From Bacteroidota bacterium (lineage in GTDB: Bacteria; Bacteroidota; Bacteroidia; Chitinophagales; Chitinophagaceae), in assembly GCA_023416995.1 (NCBI GenBank), contig JAEZGI010000063.1, forward strand, positions 6,524-70,523: a stretch of 64,000 nt of DNA, given 5' to 3'. Position 1 is the first letter of the stretch. The number at the start of each line of letters is the position of its first letter. Below the pieces are notes generated by a model, which was given only the letters and a program-made list of their open reading frames with translations, was not told the DNA's origin and made no database searches. The position numbers and the translations under genes are program-made. Of the stretch, positions 9,291-16,833 are shown piece by piece.

Positions 9291-10001
9291 ATGAAAAAAT
9301 TCGCAACCCTGTTGATGCTGTCCGCAACCCTTGCAATGTTCGCATGTAAAGATGAGCCCGCAAAAGACGCAGCAAATGTGAAAACAGATGAGGACTCCGT
9401 AGAGATTGAAAGAGTTGACACTGCCCTTTCTGGTGAAACGATCAATTTCTTTAATCAGTCTGGTTTTTCTGATTTTGCCAGGAGCAAAGCACCGGGGTTC
9501 GATTGGAGCAAGTTCCGTATTGCCAGTACATGGCAGGATGATTCATTGCATGTTACTGACTTCACGGCTCCTGATAACTACGAAGTTTATAAAAAGCTTT
9601 TTCGGTATTCACCAGACAGCACCAGATTTCTTGATCTTGACAGCTACAATGTGTTGATTCAAAAAGACAAACGCGGAAACTATGTTGCCGATGATGCTGG
9701 TCCTGATACAGAAGTAAGCCTGGTGAACACACGTACAAATAAAAAGACGAGATTAATCTACACAGGACCCGGTAACACAGTCGAAGACGGGGCCTGGATC
9801 GACAATGACAACCTTGTTATCATGGGGTTCCAGGAGGCAGAAGGCTCCGAAAACAGGATTCCTGTTTTATGGCGCCTGCATGTGCCTACAAACACCTTCT
9901 ATCAGTATGAGATGCCTGATGCAGCTGTGGCAAAACAACTGATGGGAGAGTGGCGCAAAGAGCGACTCAGCAAAATCAACACTGTAAAAAAAGGATCCTG
10001 A
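9291..10001 (+). CDS. Hypothetical lipoprotein
   Basis: 236 residues. The N-terminus is a lipoprotein signal with lipobox LAMFAC (Cys at residue 19), followed by an acidic, Lys-rich linker (residues 20-45). The remainder is a mixed soluble domain (KAPGFDWSKFRIASTWQDD; TNKKTRLIYTGPGNTVEDG) whose second half, about 125-210, looks beta-rich. I do not recognise the family. It ends 2 bp before the stop codon of rho, which converges from the other strand, leaving no room for an intrinsic terminator between them. Confidence 0.75.
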   Translation: MKKFATLLMLSATLAMFACKDEPAKDAANVKTDEDSVEIERVDTALSGETINFFNQSGFSDFARSKAPGFDWSKFRIASTWQDDSLHVTDFTAPDNYEVYKKLFRYSPDSTRFLDLDSYNVLIQKDKRGNYVADDAGPDTEVSLVNTRTNKKTRLIYTGPGNTVEDGAWIDNDNLVIMGFQEAEGSENRIPVLWRLHVPTNTFYQYEMPDAAVAKQLMGEWRKERLSKINTVKKGS

Positions 10002-10003
10002 TC

Positions 10004-11728
10004 TTAGCCGTTCATACTGGCGAGGAATTCTTCATTGCTCTTCGTACCACGCATTCTGCGTAATAACTCGTGCATTGCCTCTTCAGTATTCATGTCGTTG
10101 AGATAAACGCGAAGAAGATTCATTCTTTGCAATACATCTTTTTCAAGCAACAGGTCATCACGTCTTGTAGATGAAGATACCAGGTCAATAGCCGGGAACA
10201 CGCGGCGGTTGGCAAGTCTTCTGTCGAGTTGCAGTTCCATGTTACCGGTACCTTTAAACTCTTCAAAAATAACCTCATCCATTTTTGATCCGGTATCGAT
10301 CAGCGCTGTAGCGATGATAGTAAGTGATCCGCCATTTTCAATTTTACGTGCAGCACCAAAGAATTGTTTTGGTTTCTGCATTGCATTGGCTTCAACACCA
10401 CCAGATAAAACCTTACCTGAGGCAGGAGCAACCGTATTATGTGCACGTGCAAGACGTGTAATAGAATCAAGAAGAATAATAACATCATGTCCGCACTCTA
10501 CGAGGCGTTTTGCCTTTGAAAGTGCGATCGTTGAAACCTTTACGTGTTTTTCAGCCGGCTCATCAAATGTTGAAGCGATAACTTCCGCTTTAACACTCCG
10601 CTCCATGTCCGTAACCTCTTCCGGTCTTTCGTCAACCAATACTACCATCAGGTAGCATTCCGGGTGGTTGGCTGCAATAGCGTTGGCAACTTCTTTTAAC
10701 AAAACGGTTTTACCGGTTTTGGGTTGAGCAACTATAAGACCGCGCTGCCCTTTACCGATTGGCGTAAACAGATCCATGATACGGGTACTGTAACTGTTCG
10801 GCGTTGTAAAGAGGTTAAGCTTTTCGAAGGGGAAAAGAGGAGTGAGATAATCAAATGGAACACGATCCCTGACATCTTCCGGACTTTTACCATTGATGGT
10901 TTCAACCTTAAGAAGTGCAAAATATTTTTCGCCTTCTTTTGGAGGACGAACTGAACCGTACACGGTATCACCGGTCTTAAGACCGAATAATTTTATTTGT
11001 GAGGGTGAAACGTATATATCATCCGGTGAGCTAAGATAATTGTAGTCACTGCTTCTTAAAAAGCCATAACCATCAGGCATCATTTCAAGTACACCTTCGG
11101 CGTTGATGACACCGTCAAACTCAATATTGAAATTTGGTTCACGACGTGATGGATAAGGTTTTTGTGGCTCATTAGCTGGTTGGTTGCCACCCGTGTTGCC
11201 ATTACCGTTTGTATTGGTGTTAACATTCGGACTGGTGGCTGGTGGTGGGGCTACTTCGGCGACTGGTGCGGCTTGTGGAAGTTCGGCTTCAATGGCCGGC
11301 TCTGCGGTATAGTCGCCCGAATCGTTTAGTATTTGTGCGGCGAGGTTGTCGTTTACGGCACCATTCTCATCTTCAACTCTACCTTTCGCTTTTTTTTGAA
11401 TTGGTTGTGGGGCCCGGCCCGCTTTTTCAGCGGCTTTCTTGCGGGGTGCATCTTTCTTCACCTCTTTTTTTACTTTCTCCTCGCCTTCACTTTCAACGGT
11501 GGCTTCTTCTGTTGAATTTGCGGTAGTAGTTTTTACGATCCTTTTACGTTTGCCTTTTTCCTCAGTGGCTGGCGTTTTTTCGGAACTGGACGTGACTGCT
11601 TGTTTGTCAAGTATCTTATAGATCAACTCCTGTTTATCTAACTTTTTTGAATTGGTGATTTTTAACTGCTCGGCTATATCCAGCAGCTCAGGAACGAGCA
11701 TGTCGTTCAATTGCAGAATGTCGTACAT
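10004..11728 (-). CDS. rho: Transcription termination factor Rho with long disordered insert
   Basis: Hexameric RNA-dependent ATPase for transcription termination. Using ATG at 11728 (MYDILQLNDM, 574 residues), the Rho N-terminal SAP-like helix bundle covers about 1-43. Residues ~44-200 are low-complexity: first Lys/Glu-rich, then Ala/Pro-rich, then Asn/Gly-rich (NVNTNTNGNGNTGGN). The RNA-binding CSD follows (EMMPDGYGFLRS), then the ATPase with P-loop QPKTGKT near 335-341, Walker B VIILLDSITR ending at D421, and the conserved region GGVEANAMQKPK. An ATG at 11764 adds 12 residues not typical of Rho, so the shorter start is preferred. Such insertions are known in Bacteroidota Rho. Leader is ~150 nt, which would suit autoregulation. 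Confidence 0.95.
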   Translation of the reverse strand: MYDILQLNDMLVPELLDIAEQLKITNSKKLDKQELIYKILDKQAVTSSSEKTPATEEKGKRKRIVKTTTANSTEEATVESEGEEKVKKEVKKDAPRKKAAEKAGRAPQPIQKKAKGRVEDENGAVNDNLAAQILNDSGDYTAEPAIEAELPQAAPVAEVAPPPATSPNVNTNTNGNGNTGGNQPANEPQKPYPSRREPNFNIEFDGVINAEGVLEMMPDGYGFLRSSDYNYLSSPDDIYVSPSQIKLFGLKTGDTVYGSVRPPKEGEKYFALLKVETINGKSPEDVRDRVPFDYLTPLFPFEKLNLFTTPNSYSTRIMDLFTPIGKGQRGLIVAQPKTGKTVLLKEVANAIAANHPECYLMVVLVDERPEEVTDMERSVKAEVIASTFDEPAEKHVKVSTIALSKAKRLVECGHDVIILLDSITRLARAHNTVAPASGKVLSGGVEANAMQKPKQFFGAARKIENGGSLTIIATALIDTGSKMDEVIFEEFKGTGNMELQLDRRLANRRVFPAIDLVSSSTRRDDLLLEKDVLQRMNLLRVYLNDMNTEEAMHELLRRMRGTKSNEEFLASMNG

Positions 11729-11890
11729 AAAAAAACTTGAGAGTTTAACACTTGATCCAAACAACCAATCTTAGTCGGTGAAATAATCTTAATGAAAATC
11801 TTAATGAATTGAAATTTTACCCGCAGGAAAAACTGATGAGCTTGAGAGAATCGGGTACCTTATCAGCCTTATTCCTGCACAATAATACAT

Positions 11891-11898
11891 CAAAATTA
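11891..11898 (-). promoter_or_regulatory. -7 element of the rho promoter
   Basis: Reads TAATTTTG on the minus strand (TAnnTTTG). The predicted start near 11884 leaves an untranslated leader of about 155 nt before rho. No convincing -33 TTG is at the usual distance. Confidence 0.45.
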
Positions 11899-11955
11899 CA
11901 AAAAGCAAAAATTTTTAACCCGGTTACATTTTATTTTTAGCTATATTTTGTATGT

Positions 11956-13038
11956 TCAAGACTCACTCTGCGGCTTAGTTTCCGCGTCTCGTGGCTTGTC
12001 AAATGATACTGTCTGACTTGGTAATGCAAACTCAATTCCCCTTGCTTCAAAGGCTTCGATGATACTGAGTAAAACTGTCTGATGAATGTCCATATATCTT
12101 CCAAAATCGGCTGTCTGGATGATATAAATAAACTCAAAATTGATACTATACGTATCAAGTTTTGAAAGATGTGCCCGATCAAATGCAGTGTCCGGCTGCG
12201 CAGTAACAATATCTTTAATGAGCCCCGGTATCTCCCTTAATTGTTCGCTTTTTGTTTGGTATTTTACTGCAATGGTTGTTACAACCCGACGTTTTTCAAG
12301 TCGTTTGTAATTACGAATTGTTGATGAAGTAAGATTGGTGTTTGACATCACCAGTTGTTCACCATCGAGGCTTCTGATCCGGGTTGTTTTAATACCTATC
12401 TGTTCAATGGTTCCCATCGAATCACCTGCCCGGACAAAGTCGCCGATCTCAAAAGGTTTATCAAAAAATATTACAAAATAACTGAACAGGTCACCCAGCA
12501 CGGTCTGCGCCGCAAGGGCAATGGCAATACCACCAACACCAAGCCCCGCGATCATTGTACGCACATCATAGCCCAGGTTCCCTAAAAGGAAGATAAACCC
12601 TACGAACCAAATCAGCGCTTTAATAACGATCATCACACCATTCAATTGGCGGATCCTTTCCACTGATTCGTGCCGACGCTTCATGTAACCATTAACGGCA
12701 AGTTGAATAGCATGATTAATAAGACGAACCAGGAAGTATAATGTGATTACCGCCATGGCAACCGCGAGTATTTTCCTGAGCCGCGGGTGCAGGTATAATT
12801 CTGTAATGATCTGGTAGTTGATAAGGAGGTACAGGTATGGCAGCACAAATTTTTCAACCACCTTCAGAATGATATCATCAAAATGATTACTTGTTCTTGA
12901 GATCCATTTACCAAACCGTTTCAACACTACCCTTCGGAGGGTTCGAATGATGGCCCAGGTGATAAATATGCCGAGTGCAGCAATAAGATAAGATTGAACT
13001 GTATTGCCCCAATAGATTTTGTCAAGGAATGAATTCAT
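11956..13038 (-). CDS. MscS-family small-conductance mechanosensitive channel
   Basis: 360-residue inner-membrane channel that opens under membrane tension to release solutes during osmotic downshock. Four hydrophobic stretches occupy residues ~15-200. The pore helix and upper beta domain carry the family signature: GLGVGGIAIALAAQTVLGD and FFDKPFEIGDFVRAGDSMG, then IRSLDGEQLVMSNTNLTSS. A C-terminal alpha/beta vestibule domain follows to ~345. It is one of five minus-strand genes (gcvT to rho) with gaps of about 90-230 bp. It lies ~2.8 kb from the predicted osmolyte genes gpsA/ggpPS, a thematic but not operonic neighbour. Confidence 0.92.
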   Translation of the reverse strand: MNSFLDKIYWGNTVQSYLIAALGIFITWAIIRTLRRVVLKRFGKWISRTSNHFDDIILKVVEKFVLPYLYLLINYQIITELYLHPRLRKILAVAMAVITLYFLVRLINHAIQLAVNGYMKRRHESVERIRQLNGVMIVIKALIWFVGFIFLLGNLGYDVRTMIAGLGVGGIAIALAAQTVLGDLFSYFVIFFDKPFEIGDFVRAGDSMGTIEQIGIKTTRIRSLDGEQLVMSNTNLTSSTIRNYKRLEKRRVVTTIAVKYQTKSEQLREIPGLIKDIVTAQPDTAFDRAHLSKLDTYSINFEFIYIIQTADFGRYMDIHQTVLLSIIEAFEARGIEFALPSQTVSFDKPRDAETKPQSES

Positions 13039-13128
13039 AACAAGGATATTAAATAATCAACGCTGTTTTGTTAACAGCAAATATGACACCGCCGCCCGGT
13101 TAAGACAGTACAACACGAGGCGATACAG

Positions 13129-13872
13129 TTATTTTTTATGAACAACAAGTTTGCCCTCCTGGTAAAAGGGAAGGATATTTGCAACATCGGGGGTGAGACA
13201 ATATTGAATATCTCTCTCAAGCGAGTATCCTGTTAATCGCAGGTAATGAGACGCCTCCCTGTCTTTCATAAACTGGTATAGGTCCGGTGCTGCCGTATTA
13301 TAAAGAGTTTCTGCCATCTTTGAAGAATCGCAGTTGATTGCATAATGCGAGCTAACCCTGGAAATAACTGCGCCGGCAAATAAAGTGTCTTCAATGTTCA
13401 CACGGTCCTTCCAACCTGCACAGCCAAGTATCACATTCTGATGACGACTAAGCAAAAATTCACAAACGGCACTCAGGTTCGGAAACGATCCGGTTACGAT
13501 CTGCCCTGCACCACGTTCCAGGGCCATATGTAATAATTTCGTGCCATTGGTAGTGGTTAATACCAGTGTTTTATTACCGATAAACTCACGGGAATATTCA
13601 AACGGAGAATTTCCATAACCCAAACCCTCAGCTATCAGTCCGTCCCGTTCGCCAGCAGTGATGCATTCAATCTTGCGCCCGATCTCCATACACTTGGCAA
13701 CACTGTCTACCGGTATCACAGATCTGGCGCCATTAAATAAAGCTGTTGCTATTGTCGAGGTTGCCCTTAACACGTCGATAATCACCACCACTGCATTGTT
13801 CAGATCGTAAAGATGCAGGAGGGCGGGAGAAAAACAGGTATGCAGTGTGGGCTTAGTATTCCTTGGCGTCAT
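13129..13872 (-). CDS. comB: 2-phosphosulfolactate phosphatase (ComB family)
   Basis: 247-residue cytoplasmic enzyme of the ComB family, which removes phosphate from 2-phosphosulfolactate to give sulfolactate. Conserved blocks seen in order: VIDVLRATST, GARSVIPVDSV, TAGERDGLIAEG, GNSPFEY, LTTTNGTKLL, TGSFPN, LGCAGWKDR and NIEDTLFAGA. The pathway is best known for coenzyme M synthesis in archaea, but ComB homologues occur in many bacteria where the role is unclear; in Bacteroidota a link to sulfonated metabolites is possible but is inference. No ComA (phosphosulfolactate synthase) or ComC is in the window. Neighbours (mscS, SRPBCC protein) give no pathway hint. Confidence 0.85.
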   Translation of the reverse strand: MTPRNTKPTLHTCFSPALLHLYDLNNAVVVIIDVLRATSTIATALFNGARSVIPVDSVAKCMEIGRKIECITAGERDGLIAEGLGYGNSPFEYSREFIGNKTLVLTTTNGTKLLHMALERGAGQIVTGSFPNLSAVCEFLLSRHQNVILGCAGWKDRVNIEDTLFAGAVISRVSSHYAINCDSSKMAETLYNTAAPDLYQFMKDREASHYLRLTGYSLERDIQYCLTPDVANILPFYQEGKLVVHKK

Positions 13873-13975
13873 AAAATAAATGTAACAGAAAAATCAAAAA
13901 GTAATTGCACTAACGTTTACACATAAACGCAGTGCACAGCCTGGCAGCAATCGCGGCACTTCAGGGATATGAACT

Positions 13976-14452
13976 TTATTTGTTCAGAATATCTGTCCAT
14001 TTGTTGCTTTCGGCATAGTGCCTGATAACTTTATTTCGTTTTTCAAGCAGTTCACGAAGGTAATCCGTGAGATACAATGAGTTCACCAGGTTTCCCAAAG
14101 CGCCGTATGGAGTTTCAAAGTCGAGGATATCGATCATAAAGATACCATTCTCAATCTGCTTGAAATGGTGTTGGTGTCTGAAGCTTTTAAAATCACCATC
14201 TACCATCTCATCTACAAACGAAAAGGGCCGGTCCATTTCACTCATCTTCATTTTCAAAACCCGTGTTTTGAAAAGATGCTTTGCTTTCCAGGTCACAGTT
14301 TCACCTTTACCCAATAGTCCCATGGTTGTTCCCGCTACCGCCTGTTCACCGCTCTGGCTCATTGATTTTTTATGTAGGTCAATACTCCGGGAGAGGTCGA
14401 ATACTCTTTCAATTGGCGCAGCAATAAAAGTAGTCAGGTGGATATTGGGCAT
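13976..14452 (-). CDS. SRPBCC family protein (START-like ligand-binding fold)
   Basis: 158 residues of the SRPBCC helix-grip fold. It begins MPNIHLTTFIAAPIERVFDL, the usual first strand and helix, and ends with a long C-terminal helix (LTDYLRELLEKRNKVIRHYA). Related proteins (COG4276 type) bind hydrophobic small molecules or have no assigned function. It has no signal peptide and is cytoplasmic. It lies 91 bp downstream of gcvT on the same strand with a weak hairpin between, so it may have its own transcript. Confidence 0.8.
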   Translation of the reverse strand: MPNIHLTTFIAAPIERVFDLSRSIDLHKKSMSQSGEQAVAGTTMGLLGKGETVTWKAKHLFKTRVLKMKMSEMDRPFSFVDEMVDGDFKSFRHQHHFKQIENGIFMIDILDFETPYGALGNLVNSLYLTDYLRELLEKRNKVIRHYAESNKWTDILNK

Positions 14453-14483
14453 CGGGTCAGGGTGATTTAACTATGGCAGAACT

Positions 14484-14526
14484 AATCAAAAATCAAGCCC
14501 GTCTCGCCTGGCAATCGGGCAGGCGA
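14484..14526 (-). terminator. Possible terminator downstream of gcvT
   Basis: On the minus strand, CGCCTG (14520-14525) pairs with CAGGCG (14505-14510) around a 9-nt loop. An alternative stem GCCCG/CGGGC leads directly into TTGATTTTTG. Only a moderate U-tract follows, so strength is uncertain. Confidence 0.4.
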
Positions 14527-14543
14527 AAAGGTTTTTTATTGTG

Positions 14544-15629
14544 TCAGATAAAAGGAAATTTTAGAACCTTAGCTTTTAGCTGTTTATCACGTACGCTGAT
14601 GAAGATCTCGCTGTCAATAGCTGCATTTTCAACTGCTACATACCCCATCCCTATGGCTTTCTGGAGAGAGGGTGCCTGTGTACCCGAGGTAACATAACCA
14701 ATCTTATTACCCTGTCCGTCTGTGATATCATAGTGATGACGGGGAATACCTTTGTCTACCATTTCGAAACCTATAAGCCTGCGTTTCACTCCCTGCTGTT
14801 TCTGAGCTTCCAGTATAGATTTCGCGGTGAAGTCTTTTGTGAACTTGGTCACCCATCCTAAACCTGCTTCCAGCGGCGACGTGGTATCATCAATATCATT
14901 TCCATACAGACAATAGCCCATCTCCAGTCGCAAGGTGTCCCGTGCACCCAAACCTATCGGCTTCAAACCCTGCGGAGCTCCCTGCTCAAAAATGGCGTTC
15001 CAGATCTTATCTGCGGCGCCATCAGCGTCTTCAAAATAAATCTCTACTCCACCAGAACCGGTGTAACCAGTGGCACTTATCAAAACATTTTTTACACCTG
15101 CAAACACGGTCCGTGTGAAAGTGTAATATTTGAGATTCAGTAAATCTGTTTCAGTAAGTGGCTGCAATATTTTTGTTGCATTGGGACCTTGTATTGCCAA
15201 TAAGCAAGTGCGATCAGAGATATTATGAAGCTCAACATTTTTTGTGTTGTGCTGAGTTAACCAGTTCCAGTCTTTTTCAATGTTAGAGGCATTAACTACC
15301 AGCATATAACTTTGATTTTCCTCAAGACAATAGATGAGAAGATCATCTACGATTCCTCCCTCATTATTGGGAAAACAACTGTACTGAGCCTTCCCTGCGA
15401 CCAGTTTTGAAGCATCGTTGCTGCAGGTACGTTGAATCAGCTCTAACGCATTTTCACCTTTAAGAATGAATTCTCCCATGTGACTCACGTCAAAAATTCC
15501 TGCATTTTTACGAACCGCGTGGTGTTCATCATTGATCCCGGAATAAGAAATAGGCATGTTATAACCTGCGAACTCAGCCATTTTGGCGCCCAATGCAATG
15601 TGTTTGTCCGTGAAGGGAGTATTCTTCAT
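14544..15629 (-). CDS. gcvT: Aminomethyltransferase, glycine cleavage T protein
   Basis: 361 residues, normal length for GcvT. Transfers the methylene group from the H-protein-bound aminomethyl group to tetrahydrofolate, releasing ammonia. Family blocks seen: AEFAGYNMPISYSG and HHAVRKNAGIFDVSHMGEF near the N-terminus, GGIVDDLLIYCLEE (contains the catalytic Asp region), LAIQGPNA, SATGYTGSGGVEIYFED, LGARDTLRLEMGYCLYGNDID, and the C-terminal barrel with IGYVTSGTQAPSLQKAIGMGY. gcvH and gcvP are not adjacent, as is common in this phylum. A TACATTTG -7 element sits 23 bp upstream, giving a leader of ~16 nt, too short for a glycine riboswitch. Confidence 0.95.
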   Translation of the reverse strand: MKNTPFTDKHIALGAKMAEFAGYNMPISYSGINDEHHAVRKNAGIFDVSHMGEFILKGENALELIQRTCSNDASKLVAGKAQYSCFPNNEGGIVDDLLIYCLEENQSYMLVVNASNIEKDWNWLTQHNTKNVELHNISDRTCLLAIQGPNATKILQPLTETDLLNLKYYTFTRTVFAGVKNVLISATGYTGSGGVEIYFEDADGAADKIWNAIFEQGAPQGLKPIGLGARDTLRLEMGYCLYGNDIDDTTSPLEAGLGWVTKFTKDFTAKSILEAQKQQGVKRRLIGFEMVDKGIPRHHYDITDGQGNKIGYVTSGTQAPSLQKAIGMGYVAVENAAIDSEIFISVRDKQLKAKVLKFPFI

Positions 15630-15651
15630 TAATTAACTGCTTTTGTTGGAG

Positions 15652-15659
15652 CAAATGTA
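15652..15659 (-). promoter_or_regulatory. -7 element of the gcvT promoter
   Basis: Reads TACATTTG on the minus strand. Predicted leader to the ATG at 15629 is about 16 nt. It stands back to back with the gpsA promoter in the 195-bp divergent spacer. Confidence 0.5.
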
Positions 15660-15750
15660 ACTTAATCAGATAATAAGAAACGTTTTAAAAGCAAAAGGTA
15701 TATGTAACCAGCGTGATGACAGACTGTTAAGATTAAAATCCTAATAAGGG

Positions 15751-15781
15751 TTGGCCGGGGGAATTATTCGGGGTAACTTTG
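15751..15781 (+). promoter_or_regulatory. Promoter of gpsA-ggpPS
   Basis: TTG at 15751-15753, 20-bp spacer, TAACTTTG at 15774-15781: a full match to the Bacteroidota consensus. Transcription would start near 15788, 37 nt before the TTG start codon of gpsA. Confidence 0.65.
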
Positions 15782-15824
15782 CGAAGTTATTAAAGGCTTT
15801 TACAGCCACTTAAATTGTAAAATT

Positions 15825-16823
15825 TTGCAACCACTGCGTCAAATAACCGTCATCGGCGGGGGCAGTTGGGCTACAGCATTAGTCAAAATATTTTCAGAAA
15901 GCGATATTACCGTTTATTGGTATCTACGTTCGCAACACCAGGTTGACTACCTGCTCGAACACGGCAGGAACGCGAATTACCTGAGTTTTTTACAACTCAA
16001 TTTAAACAGGATCAAACCGACCTGTAATCTGGATGAAGCCCTAAAAGCTTCTGATGATATTTTATTTGCTGTACCATCTGCTTACCTGGAATCGGAAGTA
16101 TCCGGTATGGAGGAAGACATTCTTCGGGGGAAACAAATCTACGTTTCCATCAAAGGCATCGTGCCCGAACAGGATTGTATCCCTTCTGAGTTCATTGCCC
16201 GCCGTTTTGATATTAAGATTAATACCATTATGGTCCTGGCCGGGCCGTGCCATGCTGAAGAGATTGCCATGGACCGGAAAACCTTTCTCACCGTTGCAGG
16301 AACGAACAATGATTTGGTTGAAAGGGTACTGAGTGCCATTCATTCACCATATCTGAAAGTGATAGCTAACAGTGATCCCCTTGGTGTCGAATATGCGGCC
16401 ATTCTCAAAAATGTTGTGGGTATATCATGTGGTATGATCAAGGGTATGAATTATGGTGACAATTTCCTCGCTGTAGTAGTAAGTAATGCCATGCGTGAAG
16501 TGAGTTCCTTCCTCGCTGCCATTGATAAACAAAAAAGGGATGTTTTTGACTCGGCCTATTTTGGTGATCTGCTGGTAACATCTTACTCTGAATTTAGTCG
16601 CAACAGGACCTTTGGACAAATGATAGGCCGTGGTTATTCAATACCTATGGCAGAAGGAAGAATGAATATGGTTGCTGAAGGATTTCCCGCAGTGAAAGGC
16701 ATTTACCGGATGGCACGGCAGTTGGAAGTGAATATGCCAATTGTGAATGCGACTTATCGCATCTTATATAAACAGGCATCGCCATATCATGAATTCAAAT
16801 TATTAGAGAACACTTTAAGATAA
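15825..16823 (+). CDS. gpsA: NAD(P)-dependent glycerol-3-phosphate dehydrogenase
   Basis: 332 residues, GpsA family: reduces dihydroxyacetone phosphate to sn-glycerol-3-phosphate, the backbone for phospholipids and a possible acceptor for the downstream enzyme. The start is TTG (15825-15827); there is no ATG that keeps the dinucleotide-binding motif GGGSWATAL (residues ~11-19). Other signatures: DDILFAVPSAYLESEV, VSIKGIV, LAGPCHAEEIA, catalytic-Lys region EYAAILKNVVGISCGMIKG and SRNRTFG. The next gene starts 10 bp later, so they are almost certainly one operon. That coupling suggests glycerol-3-phosphate is supplied for glucosylglycerol synthesis (inference), besides its general lipid role. 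Confidence 0.93.
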   Translation: MQPLRQITVIGGGSWATALVKIFSESDITVYWYLRSQHQVDYLLEHGRNANYLSFLQLNLNRIKPTCNLDEALKASDDILFAVPSAYLESEVSGMEEDILRGKQIYVSIKGIVPEQDCIPSEFIARRFDIKINTIMVLAGPCHAEEIAMDRKTFLTVAGTNNDLVERVLSAIHSPYLKVIANSDPLGVEYAAILKNVVGISCGMIKGMNYGDNFLAVVVSNAMREVSSFLAAIDKQKRDVFDSAYFGDLLVTSYSEFSRNRTFGQMIGRGYSIPMAEGRMNMVAEGFPAVKGIYRMARQLEVNMPIVNATYRILYKQASPYHEFKLLENTLR

Positions 16824-16833
16824 ATTTTTTACT

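Noticed and set aside
10209..10655. 148-residue plus-strand frame opposite rho
   Set aside because: Antisense to the conserved ATPase region; no family resemblance.
15630..15660. Glycine riboswitch before gcvT
   Set aside because: The leader predicted from the -7 element is about 16 nt, far too short, and no paired stems were seen.
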